Source of the DNA: a virus
Length of the DNA stretch: 29,070 nucleotides
Virus record (IMG/VR): IMGVR_UViG_3300047666_000641
Span: 1 to 29,070 of that record
Direction: 5' to 3' (one strand)
Shown here: one piece after another, positions 6,980-15,500 of the stretch
How positions within the stretch are numbered: position 1 is the first letter of the stretch
Layout: each line of letters opens with the position of its first letter
Made by a program: the position numbers and the translations under genes
Notes under the pieces: model-generated
Seen by the model: the letters and a program-made list of their open reading frames with translations, nothing else
What the model was told of the DNA's origin: nothing
Databases searched by the model: none

Positions 6980-7821
6980 TATGCGACCATCGCTTTGGCT
7001 GGCCGCTTGAAGAACCCGTACTTGGGATCATTGTCGGATACTGTGATCGTTGCGGTAAAGATAACCTGTTGGCCTTTTTTAACTTCAGCAAGAGCCTTTG
7101 GGACTGTGCCCCATACTTTCCATCCTTCGGCATGCTGAACCAGCATCTTAGTCACATAACCAAACTCTGTTTCCTGTCCTTTCAGGGTGAGTACAGCGCC
7201 CGTCACGACCATACGGCCTTCTACAGGGATAGGCAACGCTGCTGCCACCTCTGCGGCCCGCTGTTCGGCAATCTGTGCACGATCCACGATCCGGCCAAGA
7301 AGATTGCCAATGAATGATTTTTGCTTATCCGATATACTACCATACTGGACCAACTTACGAACAATGTCGTAGATGGTGTTTTCTTCCCACTTTGGGTCGA
7401 AGTCAAGTCCGCCATCATAGATGGCCCATGCGGCAGTCAAGTTGGCGTTCTCAAGGAAAACTTGTGCCTTCCGCTTACCCGCTGCGGCGTCAATACCTTT
7501 CTTGGCTTTAACACGGAAGCTGCGGAAATTAAGTGCATCACCCTCATGCAACTTTTCAGCACAATCTTCACCAGTCTGGACATAAGTGTTGCTTGGAACA
7601 TGGTGAAAGCGAGCAACAGTCATTGCATGTGCGCCGCAAACGTGGCACGAGCCGCCGTGGTTATGACGGGAGAACTTGCCACCTGTCTTAGCCATGTGAG
7701 TGCGAAATTGCTCTTGCTCAATAAGGTTGACTACATAATCGTCATGATGACTGTGGAACGATACGAACTGATAATCGTCAGGATTAATAACGCTAGGGCG
7801 GTGAATGTCAGTGCGTGTCAT
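6979..7821 (-). CDS. Zinc-ribbon and OB-like protein of unknown function, inserted in the DGPA array
   Basis: This 280-residue protein has three recognisable parts. Residues about 53-92 form a likely zinc-binding knuckle: H53/H55, C59-x2-C62, H73/H74 and C87 (GSCHVCGAHA ... TGEDCAEKLH). A helical middle contains a Lys/Ala-rich segment (105-120) and the motif YGSISDKQKSFIGNLLGRI (160-178). Residues about 203-280 look like an OB-type beta-barrel (WKVWGTVPKAL ... KYGFFKRPAKA). Similar VWGTVP/GFFKRP proteins, as I recall, occur in phages without known function; nucleic-acid binding is a reasonable inference. It resembles neither the DGPA proteins nor structural genes and is GC-richer (60-nt lines I counted gave 48%, 55% and 65%, against 33% for one giant-gene line). 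It has its own sigma70-type promoter and AAGGAA 7 nt before ATG. Its stop overlaps gene C as TAATG. Confidence 0.75.
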   Translation of the reverse strand: MTRTDIHRPSVINPDDYQFVSFHSHHDDYVVNLIEQEQFRTHMAKTGGKFSRHNHGGSCHVCGAHAMTVARFHHVPSNTYVQTGEDCAEKLHEGDALNFRSFRVKAKKGIDAAAGKRKAQVFLENANLTAAWAIYDGGLDFDPKWEENTIYDIVRKLVQYGSISDKQKSFIGNLLGRIVDRAQIAEQRAAEVAAALPIPVEGRMVVTGAVLTLKGQETEFGYVTKMLVQHAEGWKVWGTVPKALAEVKKGQQVIFTATITVSDNDPKYGFFKRPAKAMVA

Positions 7822-7822
7822 G

Positions 7823-7882
7823 TCATGTTTCCTTTTTGCTTACTTGTTCTTTATAGCAGCAAGGCGCTATGGTGTCAACCAT
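7823..7882 (-). other. Short overlapping ORF (19 codons), possible relic or coupling peptide
   Basis: An ATG nested in the last codons of gene D, exactly where the next paralogue starts at other array junctions, opens a 19-codon frame beginning MVDT (as protein A does) and ending in TGA 1 nt before ATG 7821. It may be what is left of a displaced paralogue start, or a coupling leader. The similarity beyond the constrained Tyr-Gly-stop region is only a few bases. Confidence 0.25.
7850..7878 (-). promoter_or_regulatory. Sigma70-type promoter for the zinc-ribbon gene
   Basis: On the minus strand TTGACA (7878-7873), a 17-nt spacer and TATAAA (7855-7850) form a near-perfect housekeeping promoter. 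The -35 element overlaps the stop codon of DGPA gene D (gGTTGACA). Transcription would begin near 7843, about 20 nt before ATG 7821, with AAGGAA in between. Confidence 0.75.
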
Positions 7883-8156
7883 ATTGTAGCTTAAACATGA
7901 TCTTTTCTTCGTCAGTCATATCTGGGTTGTTATCAAGCCACGTTTCAAATGGCATACCAATGTCATCCAAAAACCACCATTTATCCCCATTTATCCATTC
8001 AATAGCAGGACCATCTGTGCGGTGACGGTTTCCGTTTAAATACCATTCTTTATGCCCATCTGCATGTATCATGGCAGGGCCATCTTCGCGGTGAAGTTTG
8101 CTGTCCAACTTCCAAACTTTGACACCAGACGCATATTCGAATATGCCTGTCTTCAT
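7875..8156 (-). CDS. DGPA-repeat protein D
   Basis: This 93-residue paralogue has two units: LHREDGPAMIHADGH (with the usual AE replaced by MIH) and RHRTDGPAIEWINGD. The tail varies more (MPFETWLDNNPDMTDEEKIM) but ends in the family's KLQYG. The start forms a TAATG overlap with the stop of gene E. It is the last paralogue before the inserted zinc-ribbon gene, and its stop codon lies inside the -35 element of that gene's promoter. Function unknown. Confidence 0.8.
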   Translation of the reverse strand: MKTGIFEYASGVKVWKLDSKLHREDGPAMIHADGHKEWYLNGNRHRTDGPAIEWINGDKWWFLDDIGMPFETWLDNNPDMTDEEKIMFKLQYG

Positions 8157-8386
8157 TATCCATATTCCAATTTATACATCACTTTTTCTCCGTCAGTCAT
8201 ATGTGGGTGTTGATCAAGCCATTCTTCAAATAAATAGGGTATGCCAAACAAATACCACTCCTTGTTGTCCTTCCCAGTCGCCCACTCAATGGCAGGACCA
8301 TCTTCGCGGTGAAGTCTGGCGTTCAACTTCCAAAATTTGTCACCATACTTATTTACAGTAATCACAGGTTGCACATCTTTATCCAT
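8156..8386 (-). CDS. DGPA-repeat protein E (single repeat)
   Basis: The shortest member (76 residues) has one unit, LHREDGPAIEWATGK, between the conserved N-terminal strand GDKFWKLNARL and the tail YLFEEWLDQHPHMTDGEKVM. The minimal form shows what is conserved regardless of repeat number: an opening FW/WKLN strand, at least one DGPA unit, and the acidic C-terminal helix ending in Tyr-Gly. Its ATG is nested in the last codons of gene F (tATGGATAA), an 8-nt overlap. Function unknown. Confidence 0.78.
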   Translation of the reverse strand: MDKDVQPVITVNKYGDKFWKLNARLHREDGPAIEWATGKDNKEWYLFGIPYLFEEWLDQHPHMTDGEKVMYKLEYG

Positions 8387-8678
8387 ATTCCAATTTATAC
8401 ATGACCTTTTCTTCGTCGGTCAATTCTTGATTTTTGTCGAGCCATTCGTCAAACGTATAACGACCGTCGTTTAGATACCAACTCTTGGCACCATATGCAT
8501 ATTCAATTGCAGGTCCATCAGTTCGGTGAAGTCTGCCGTCAATCCACCATTCCTTGCGGCCACTCACCAATTCAACAGCGGGTCCGTCAATGCGGTGAAG
8601 TCTGATGAAATTATTGCGCCACCACCTGTCGCCCGCGCCTGTCTCCGTCATTACAGATTGCATATCACTCTCAGCCAT
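8379..8678 (-). CDS. DGPA-repeat protein F, first gene of the array
   Basis: The frame is open from 8750, but the better start is ATG 8678 (MAESDMQSV, 99 residues): AAAGGAT lies about 6 nt upstream, and a sigma70 promoter predicts a transcript beginning near 8691, inside the longer frame. There are two units (LHRIDGPAVELVSGR and LHRTDGPAIEYAYGA) and the tail YTFDEWLDKNQELTDEEKVM. The N-terminal strand (DRWWRNNFIRL) differs from the usual NKFW. It leads the polycistron F-E-D and probably, by read-through, the downstream genes. Function unknown. Confidence 0.8.
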   Translation of the reverse strand: MAESDMQSVMTETGAGDRWWRNNFIRLHRIDGPAVELVSGRKEWWIDGRLHRTDGPAIEYAYGAKSWYLNDGRYTFDEWLDKNQELTDEEKVMYKLEYG

Positions 8679-8697
8679 TGTATATCCTTTGTCGTTA

Positions 8698-8726
8698 ATT
8701 ATAAGGTACATTATCTGTATTGTCAA
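8698..8726 (-). promoter_or_regulatory. Perfect-consensus sigma70 promoter for the DGPA array
   Basis: TTGACA (8726-8721), 17 nt and TATAAT (8703-8698) on the minus strand match the housekeeping consensus at all 12 positions. Transcription would start near 8691, giving a 13-nt leader with AAAGGAT before ATG 8678. It lies back to back with the late motif of the gp25-like gene. Confidence 0.87.
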
Positions 8727-8750
8727 TACCAAAAGGCACTTTTCAGTCAC

Positions 8751-8757
8751 ATAAATA
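8751..8757 (+). promoter_or_regulatory. Late promoter motif (CATAAATA) before the gp25-like gene
   Basis: ATAAATA ends only 5 nt before ATG 8763. With T4-like spacing the transcript would begin at about the start codon, so the message would be almost leaderless. No Shine-Dalgarno sequence is seen between them. Confidence 0.5.
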
Positions 8758-8762
8758 ACAGT

Positions 8763-9128
8763 ATGGTAACATTTGTAGGCTTCTCAACATACGGAAAAAG
8801 AACAGGAACCAATGTCCTAGAAGATAAGGACTTGGCAATTCGTGATCTATTAAATCATTTTTACACCCGCCGTGGTGAGCGGTTAGGAGAACCGTCGTTT
8901 GGCAGCATCCTACCAGAATTGATATTTGAGCAGTTAGACCAATTAGTAATTGACACCGCAGATGAAGACGTCCGCACAATTATTGATTTGGACCCTAGAT
9001 GGCGACTGATAGATTATGAAATTGACGCAATCGGGCACGCATTGACTATCAAGATTCAACTAAGTTATGTTCCCGACTTGAGTCAAGAACAATTGGTATT
9101 AAAATACACTAGCACAGAAGAGATTTAA
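8763..9128 (+). CDS. 25: Baseplate wedge protein, gp25-like
   Basis: This 121-residue protein belongs to the gp25/GPW family. It shows the hallmark LGEPSFGSILPELIFEQ (about residues 41-57), preceded by DLAIRDLLNHFYTRRGERLG and followed by DPRWRLIDYEIDA and a terminal beta strand (LTIKIQLSYVP). In T4, gp25 forms with gp6 and gp53 the core of the inner wedge and helps trigger sheath contraction. Its length is close to T4 gp25 (132). The frame is open upstream from 8526, but ATG 8763 gives the correct family N-terminus; the longer frame would run through the minus-strand array. Three nt separate it from the gp6-like gene. There is no clear ribosome-binding site. Confidence 0.9.
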   Translation: MVTFVGFSTYGKRTGTNVLEDKDLAIRDLLNHFYTRRGERLGEPSFGSILPELIFEQLDQLVIDTADEDVRTIIDLDPRWRLIDYEIDAIGHALTIKIQLSYVPDLSQEQLVLKYTSTEEI

Positions 9129-9131
9129 CAC

Positions 9132-12100
9132 ATGGCACAAAGCATCCGACAAAGAAATCTGTTCGCAGCAGAAGATTACAGAGTAGTTTACGATAGTTTC
9201 AAGCAGGCGAATTTCCAAGCCTATGATTATGACACCATCCGTGGTGCATTGGTAGATTATATCCAGCAACAATATCCTGAAAACTTCAATGACTGGATTC
9301 AAAGTTCTGAATTTGTGGCGCTGATTGAAACACTGTCGTTTCTCGCACACTCATTAGCCTTCAGAATTGACCAAACAGGTCGCGAAAACTTCTTGAGCAC
9401 AGCCGAACGCCGCGCGAGCGTTTTGCGTATTGCTGACTTTTTAGGATACACTCCAAGCCGTCACCAGCCTGCGCGAGGTCAACTCAAGGTAACTGGCATC
9501 CGTACCACACAAGACGTGTACGACATCAATGGACGTACCCTTAAGAATACTACCGTCGACTTCGAAGATAACTACCAGAATTTCTTGCTTATTATGAATG
9601 AAGTTCTAGGCAATGTCAACAAATTTGGCCGACCAACCGATACGTCGCGCATCGGTAACATCAAGCATGACATTTATGCGACAAGCATTGAAGCTGGTCA
9701 CAATGTGGTGTTTGGTGTCCAAGGCAAGGTAAATGGCAATAGTGGTAACTTTGAAATTCATGGATTAGAAATCGACAATTCTTCCAACGTATTACTCGAA
9801 ACCGCCCCAGACCAAAATAAAAGTTTTGACATTGTTTATAAGAATGATGGACAAGGCATCGGCAGTGAAGACACTGGTTTTTTCGTTGGGTTCAAGCAAG
9901 GTAATTTACAATTCACCGACGTCAACGCCACAACCGCTATTTCCAACTTGGTGGTTGACTTATCAGCCACCAATGTCAATAACAGCGACATCTGGGTTCA
10001 GGAAATTAACACTGCTGGTGAAATCCAAGACACATGGACAAAGATTGATAGTGGGTTTGGAGCAAACACAGTATTTAATAACATTCGCCAAGACAATCGC
10101 AAGCTATACACAGTCAAAACAATGGACCAAGACAACGTCAATATTCAATTTGGTGACGGAGTATTCAGCGACATTCCTCGTGGCATCATTCGTATTTGGT
10201 ATCGCACAGGTGTAAACCAAACATACACCCTTGATACAGACGACATCGGCATTGTAACATTCGGATATACCTACACTGTTAGTCAAGACACTGGATCAGA
10301 TAATACGCACAAGGTGACGTTTACGTGTGAACTTCAATCACCTGTAACTAATGCATCTTCACAGGAAAGTGTGACTAGTATTAAAAATAATGCTGGCCGA
10401 GTATTTGCTACACAAGACCGTATGATTACAGCCAGTGATTATTCAATTTACCCGCTGACGGTCAGTGAAAACGTTAATAAAATTAAAGCGGTCAATCGTA
10501 CATATAATGGACACAGTCGTTTTATCAAGCCACAAGACCCGACGGGCACATACCAGAACGTTGACATGCTCGCGGACGATGGCTACATTTACAGCGAAGG
10601 CATTACGTACAGGTCAAATCTTGCGTTACCGTCTACCCTAACGTCTGAACAAATATATGAACGCTTCATTGCAGACTTAATTGAAAATCCTGAAATTGTC
10701 AATTTATTCTATACCAAATATGACGTAACTGAGATTGACTTTTCGACATCAGTGGGTAGCTATGAGTGGCAGCAGATCACGTCAGGATACCGTGGTAGTA
10801 CAGGTTATTTGACACTTAATAGTGAAATTCAAAAAGCTGGCAAAAACGCAACTAATGACTTAGTCACGGCTGCTCCAGGATCAATTGTAGAATTTATTGA
10901 AACACCATATAATGCAGGTACATTAGGCGTGATCGGCCAAACATTAAGTATCATTAACGCAGGTAGTGGTTACACCAGTGCACCAACTGTAACCGTACAG
11001 GGCACAGGCACGGGGGCTACGGCAACTGCAACTGTATCTGGTGGCCAACTTGCGGCCATCACGTTGACAAATGGTGGCACAGGCTATCAAAACCCTGTAG
11101 TTATAAGTATTTCTGGTGGCGGCGGCGCGGGCGCAGAAGTTGTGGCTGTGGCCACAACTGCTTCACGTAGTTGGGCTAGAGTAGTCGATATTGTGAACGA
11201 CGGTCAAGGTATCAACGACAGCAACGGCAACCCAACGGGATTGTCTAGTCGTGGCCAAGGTGCAATAATTCTCAATAAGAGCATCCCCAACACTGCTAGA
11301 ATATCACAAATATTTCCCGCATATTCAACCGTGTTTACTGCCGATGAAAAAGTTGCCATTATTGACGAACTAGAAAAGTCAAATACATTTGGGTTACGGT
11401 ATGACACCACAACCCGTGAGTGGATAATCATACACGCGGGTGACTTGCCGTCGGAAAATTCAAATAGTCCTGATAATTTTAACATTTCTAATGCAGGCGA
11501 CAACAGCAACAGTAATGCAGATCAATCATGGATCGTGCGGGTACAGTATACGGTTAATGCGTGGCGCTTCATCAGTCGCCGTACACGATATGTGTTTGGC
11601 AGTAATGACCGCATCAGGTTCTTTAACCAAAATGGTAACCGCCGCTTTAATGTAGAGACCAATAAGCCTGACCGTGATCGTGTAGTTGTTTCCAAGATCA
11701 ACACCATCCCAGGTGGCAGTGTGTATCCAATTGGCGAAGATTTGCCATTCTATACATATCGCTATTACACTGGGACAGATGGGTACACTGATGATCGTAA
11801 AGTTATTGTTACATTGGCCGACATTGACAACGACAACTATCCTGATAATCCGCTGGCATTCCGCACATTAGTTGATGCTGACACCATCAATCTTGGCACC
11901 GTTTCAGAAGATGGTTATTCATATGTTGCACTTAGCGACGTTGGGACAGCGACTGCTGGCCGTCAAAATTTGACATTTGTATGGAAACGGATCAGTACCA
12001 GCGACTATAGAATTGACCCAAGCCTTTCAAACATTATTGATATCTTCGTTCTTAACCAAAATTATGATGCTAAATATCGTGAGTGGATAGCAGATAGTCG

Positions 12101-12572
12101 CCTAGCTTCAACCAAACCATTGGCTCCAACGTCAATAGAATTGGAAACACAGTTTGCGGATATTGCCTCAAAGAAGGCGATCAGTGACTCCATTGTTTAC
12201 CGTCCGGCATTTTATAAAGTGTTGTTTGGTGAACTGGCGGACATTGAATTACAAGGTAAATTTAAGATTGTGAAAGTACCAGGGACTACCCTTACAAATA
12301 ACGAAATTAAATCGAGAGCGTTGAATGCAATTAACCAATTCTTTAGTATAGACAATTGGGATTTTGGCGAGGTATTCTACTTCACAGAATTGAGCGCGTA
12401 TATTCACCAACAGCTGCCAGGCATTATTAGTAGTGTTGTGATTACACCAGTGCAAACATCAGGTGTGTTTGGAGATTTATTCCAGATTATACCTGAAAGC
12501 AACGAACTATTCATTCCGGACATAATACTACAAGATATCGACATTGTCGATACATTAAACTCATTAAGGTAA
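9132..12572 (+). CDS. 6: Baseplate wedge protein, gp6-like, enlarged
   Basis: The N-terminal ~120 residues are clearly of the gp6/baseplate-J type: SSEFVALIETLSFLAHSLAF followed by RENFLSTAERRASVLRIADFLGY (residues about 56-113). Gp6 dimers form the continuous iris ring that joins the six wedges. At 1,146 residues it is much longer than T4 gp6 (660). One extra piece is visible at about 589-683, a Gly/Thr-rich beta domain (INAGSGYTSAPTVTVQG ... NGGTGYQNPVVISISGGG) also found in a diverged form in the next gene. The C-terminal part (IKSRALNAINQFFSIDNWDF ... LPGIISSVVITPV) matches the end of J-like proteins. The gene follows gp25-like by 3 nt, and the next start comes 4 nt after its stop. Confidence 0.88.
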   Translation: MAQSIRQRNLFAAEDYRVVYDSFKQANFQAYDYDTIRGALVDYIQQQYPENFNDWIQSSEFVALIETLSFLAHSLAFRIDQTGRENFLSTAERRASVLRIADFLGYTPSRHQPARGQLKVTGIRTTQDVYDINGRTLKNTTVDFEDNYQNFLLIMNEVLGNVNKFGRPTDTSRIGNIKHDIYATSIEAGHNVVFGVQGKVNGNSGNFEIHGLEIDNSSNVLLETAPDQNKSFDIVYKNDGQGIGSEDTGFFVGFKQGNLQFTDVNATTAISNLVVDLSATNVNNSDIWVQEINTAGEIQDTWTKIDSGFGANTVFNNIRQDNRKLYTVKTMDQDNVNIQFGDGVFSDIPRGIIRIWYRTGVNQTYTLDTDDIGIVTFGYTYTVSQDTGSDNTHKVTFTCELQSPVTNASSQESVTSIKNNAGRVFATQDRMITASDYSIYPLTVSENVNKIKAVNRTYNGHSRFIKPQDPTGTYQNVDMLADDGYIYSEGITYRSNLALPSTLTSEQIYERFIADLIENPEIVNLFYTKYDVTEIDFSTSVGSYEWQQITSGYRGSTGYLTLNSEIQKAGKNATNDLVTAAPGSIVEFIETPYNAGTLGVIGQTLSIINAGSGYTSAPTVTVQGTGTGATATATVSGGQLAAITLTNGGTGYQNPVVISISGGGGAGAEVVAVATTASRSWARVVDIVNDGQGINDSNGNPTGLSSRGQGAIILNKSIPNTARISQIFPAYSTVFTADEKVAIIDELEKSNTFGLRYDTTTREWIIIHAGDLPSENSNSPDNFNISNAGDNSNSNADQSWIVRVQYTVNAWRFISRRTRYVFGSNDRIRFFNQNGNRRFNVETNKPDRDRVVVSKINTIPGGSVYPIGEDLPFYTYRYYTGTDGYTDDRKVIVTLADIDNDNYPDNPLAFRTLVDADTINLGTVSEDGYSYVALSDVGTATAGRQNLTFVWKRISTSDYRIDPSLSNIIDIFVLNQNYDAKYREWIADSRLASTKPLAPTSIELETQFADIASKKAISDSIVYRPAFYKVLFGELADIELQGKFKIVKVPGTTLTNNEIKSRALNAINQFFSIDNWDFGEVFYFTELSAYIHQQLPGIISSVVITPVQTSGVFGDLFQIIPESNELFIPDIILQDIDIVDTLNSLR

Positions 12573-12576
12573 ATTG

Positions 12577-15500
12577 ATGGCAATAGACTACAGAGCACGT
12601 CCAACCGACGCAAAAAACTTTACTACCAGCTCAGAAGTAAATCTGACACAGGATTTCCAAGATTATAGCGAGTTTTTACCTGCTATAAATCGCACGGAAT
12701 CCTTACAGAATTTCTTTGGCGCAACGGTTAATCAGCTACTCAGTAGCGGATCAACACAAAGTATTGACGCATATTGGGGACGCTTGTCAGGTCGCAATTA
12801 TAATCCTGAAAATGAATTATTTCAACCTGAAAACTCGGCAACCCGCCTCAACTATCAATTTCAACCTGGTGTGGTTAGTCGTCTTGCTGGTAAGCCACAA
12901 CAAACAACGTCATACGTCAATTGGCTGAACCGTTTGGAAAGCTTGGGCGCAGACGTGAATAACCATGACCGACTATTCAGTGAGCAAGGCTACGTTTTAG
13001 ATTTACCCATCAACGCAGACATGTTTACCAATCACCATAATTATTACTGGTTAGAGGGTGATATCCCTCTGATTGAAATTGAGCTAGGTGGCCCAGATAC
13101 ATTTGACATTGACAAAATTCCGGCTAAATCACAGCACACGACTGCAATTTTATCTAATCACAGAACGGTTGAATTTGTGACAGGCTTGCGCGTCAAATTC
13201 ATTGGTACGAACATCATCAGTACAAGCGGAAATTACCCAGTAGACTCGATCTATTACGTAGAAAATGTTGGCGGCAAAGGTGGCATCAAACTTATTGAAA
13301 TTGAAAACGCGGCAGGAGACATTCTGTTTCCAACGATAACGCCATACTATATTGAACATACGACAGACTGGAACTTGGCCACACATGATCCTACCGTACC
13401 AGATGATAATTACTCACTTAACAAAACTTACACGGTCATGGAACGTTGGGCAAGTGATAAAAATCCTTGGGCTAGAACTAACCACTGGTTCTCTATTCAT
13501 GCAATTCAGATTGCGGTCGAATTTAACAATCTATCGTTAGAAGTATATGCGAATAAATTTAATCGCTCATCTCGTCCAATTATTGAATTTAATGCCAATA
13601 TGGAGCTAACCCAAACTTGTAAAAATTACGTCGAAAATGTAGACTATGTGGTGTCATCAGCACAAATGACTGCCATGACAGGGGAATCTGAATATTACAT
13701 TGACGACGACTACACATTAGAAGATGGGGATATCGTACTTGCAGTGACACTCGCTGCAGACAACGTAGGACCATTCAGTACAAGCTTTGGCGGAGCATAC
13801 GGCACAGCCTACACGCCATCCGAAAGTGCATTTGACTCGAACTACAACGATGCATACGGCAACCGCGACGACTCTTCAATTTATGCTGAGTCATATACAG
13901 TTAGCGGCGTAGGTTCTAGCATCCAGTTGACTCAAAAAACCGCGTTTAACCTTGACGATTATGTTCTCGTAAATAAAGGTTCAGAGATAGGGTATGTATA
14001 TTGCTTAATCGCAAAAGGATGGGAAATTGGACAAAATAAACACAATAATGGTACAGCGCCATTGTTTATTTTGTATGACGAACACAATGTCTCCTTAAAT
14101 GACTTCCCTACTACGGATTTTGCGGGTGATACAATCTTTAGTTACGCAACTAGTTTGACTGGCGCGTATGACCGTGAGTTAGGTATCAGACCTGACTTCA
14201 CAAATTCAGGAACATTTGGTAATTACAATTTTGACTGGACATTGAATAACAACCGTTATAATCAAAATGTCACTGTTGTATCCCGTGAAGAAATTCGCGG
14301 CCTATATTATTTCCGCAACTGGGTTGACGACGCATATTACAATGGATGGTCCAACATTGTTGGTGGACAACGCGTCCCTATTATCCAGACACAGGTGTCT
14401 GACGGCATAAACAATATTGTTTTTGAACTTGGTACAGACGCAATTAGTAAGTCAACTGAATATACTGTTGCCATGGTAGAAGGCCAACTACGTTGGTATA
14501 CCAACAACTATATTGACCGTACCGCAATTGGATACGACAATCCTGAATTGATTATGAAACATGACACAAATTACACATTTAATGACTTAATTTTTGACGA
14601 CGCTAGTAAACTAGAAATGGTAGACCCATATGGAAACGCCGACGCGAATATCACCTATGGTGGCCCAGATACAGTTAAAACATTTAGTGTCGCAGCAGCA
14701 TATGAATATGACACTGTTGTTTACCGTAGAGCAGATGATCCGTCTGTTTCTGGCGAAATTTTTATTACTGACGCCAATCATAATAGTTATGAAGTAATCA
14801 AAAATGGCCAACGATTAATTGACGGTAGCGATTTTACCTTTAGTGGGACACAAATAACACTGACTGATATATTAGCAGAAAACGACGTAGTAGAATTAAG
14901 CTACGTTGCCAACACTGATATGTCCAATGTTGTGTACGACGTTGCCCCAGTGCATTTCTACAATAGTGAAAATACACCATTTTCTACCGCAGGATATGAT
15001 GACATCAATAAGCACTTGAGTAGCCAATTGAGCGCATTACCTGGGTTCACGGGTGACGTAAATGGACTAAACAATTATCACCAGACACTTCGTCAGCACA
15101 CACATGGTGGAATAATTCGCCAACAAATATTTGAAACTAAAAAGATACAGTATCTATTAGATCAAGAAGACATCAACCCAATTCGTGCCCTGAAATCTTT
15201 CAGCCGCGACTACGCTGACTTTAAGCAATTCTTTAAGAATAAGGTGCAACAATTATGGACTACCCGTAGTTGGGATACAGTACAATCACTGGTTAATCAA
15301 GCATTGAGTGATATTAATATTGGTAAAAACGCAACGTTTAAATACGCCAATTCTGACATGCTATACTATACACAGGCACAAAGCGTCACGCACCCTATGC
15401 CACAGTTCGCATCTACTAAATTTTCCCTACCACGGACCCGAAACCAATACGGTGATACGCAAAACCATGTAAATGTATGGCTGACTGATTATGACGTCGC

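Noticed and set aside
7321-8025. 234-codon plus-strand open frame
   Set aside because: Antisense to the zinc-ribbon and DGPA genes, whose protein patterns, promoters and ribosome-binding sites are convincing; no recognisable protein or ribosome-binding site on this strand.
8230-8236. ATAAATA inside DGPA gene E (plus strand)
   Set aside because: Lies within an antisense gene with no plus-strand gene start near; taken as a chance copy.
8679-8750. N-terminal extension of DGPA protein F
   Set aside because: It would start upstream of the -35 and -10 elements of the consensus promoter; ATG 8678 has AAAGGAT and fits the predicted transcript.
8526-8762. N-terminal extension of the gp25-like frame
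   Set aside because: It would overlap the DGPA array and its promoter; the family N-terminus begins at ATG 8763.
12574-12576. TTG start for the giant wedge gene
   Set aside because: The adjacent in-frame ATG at 12577 is a better start with the same ribosome-binding site.
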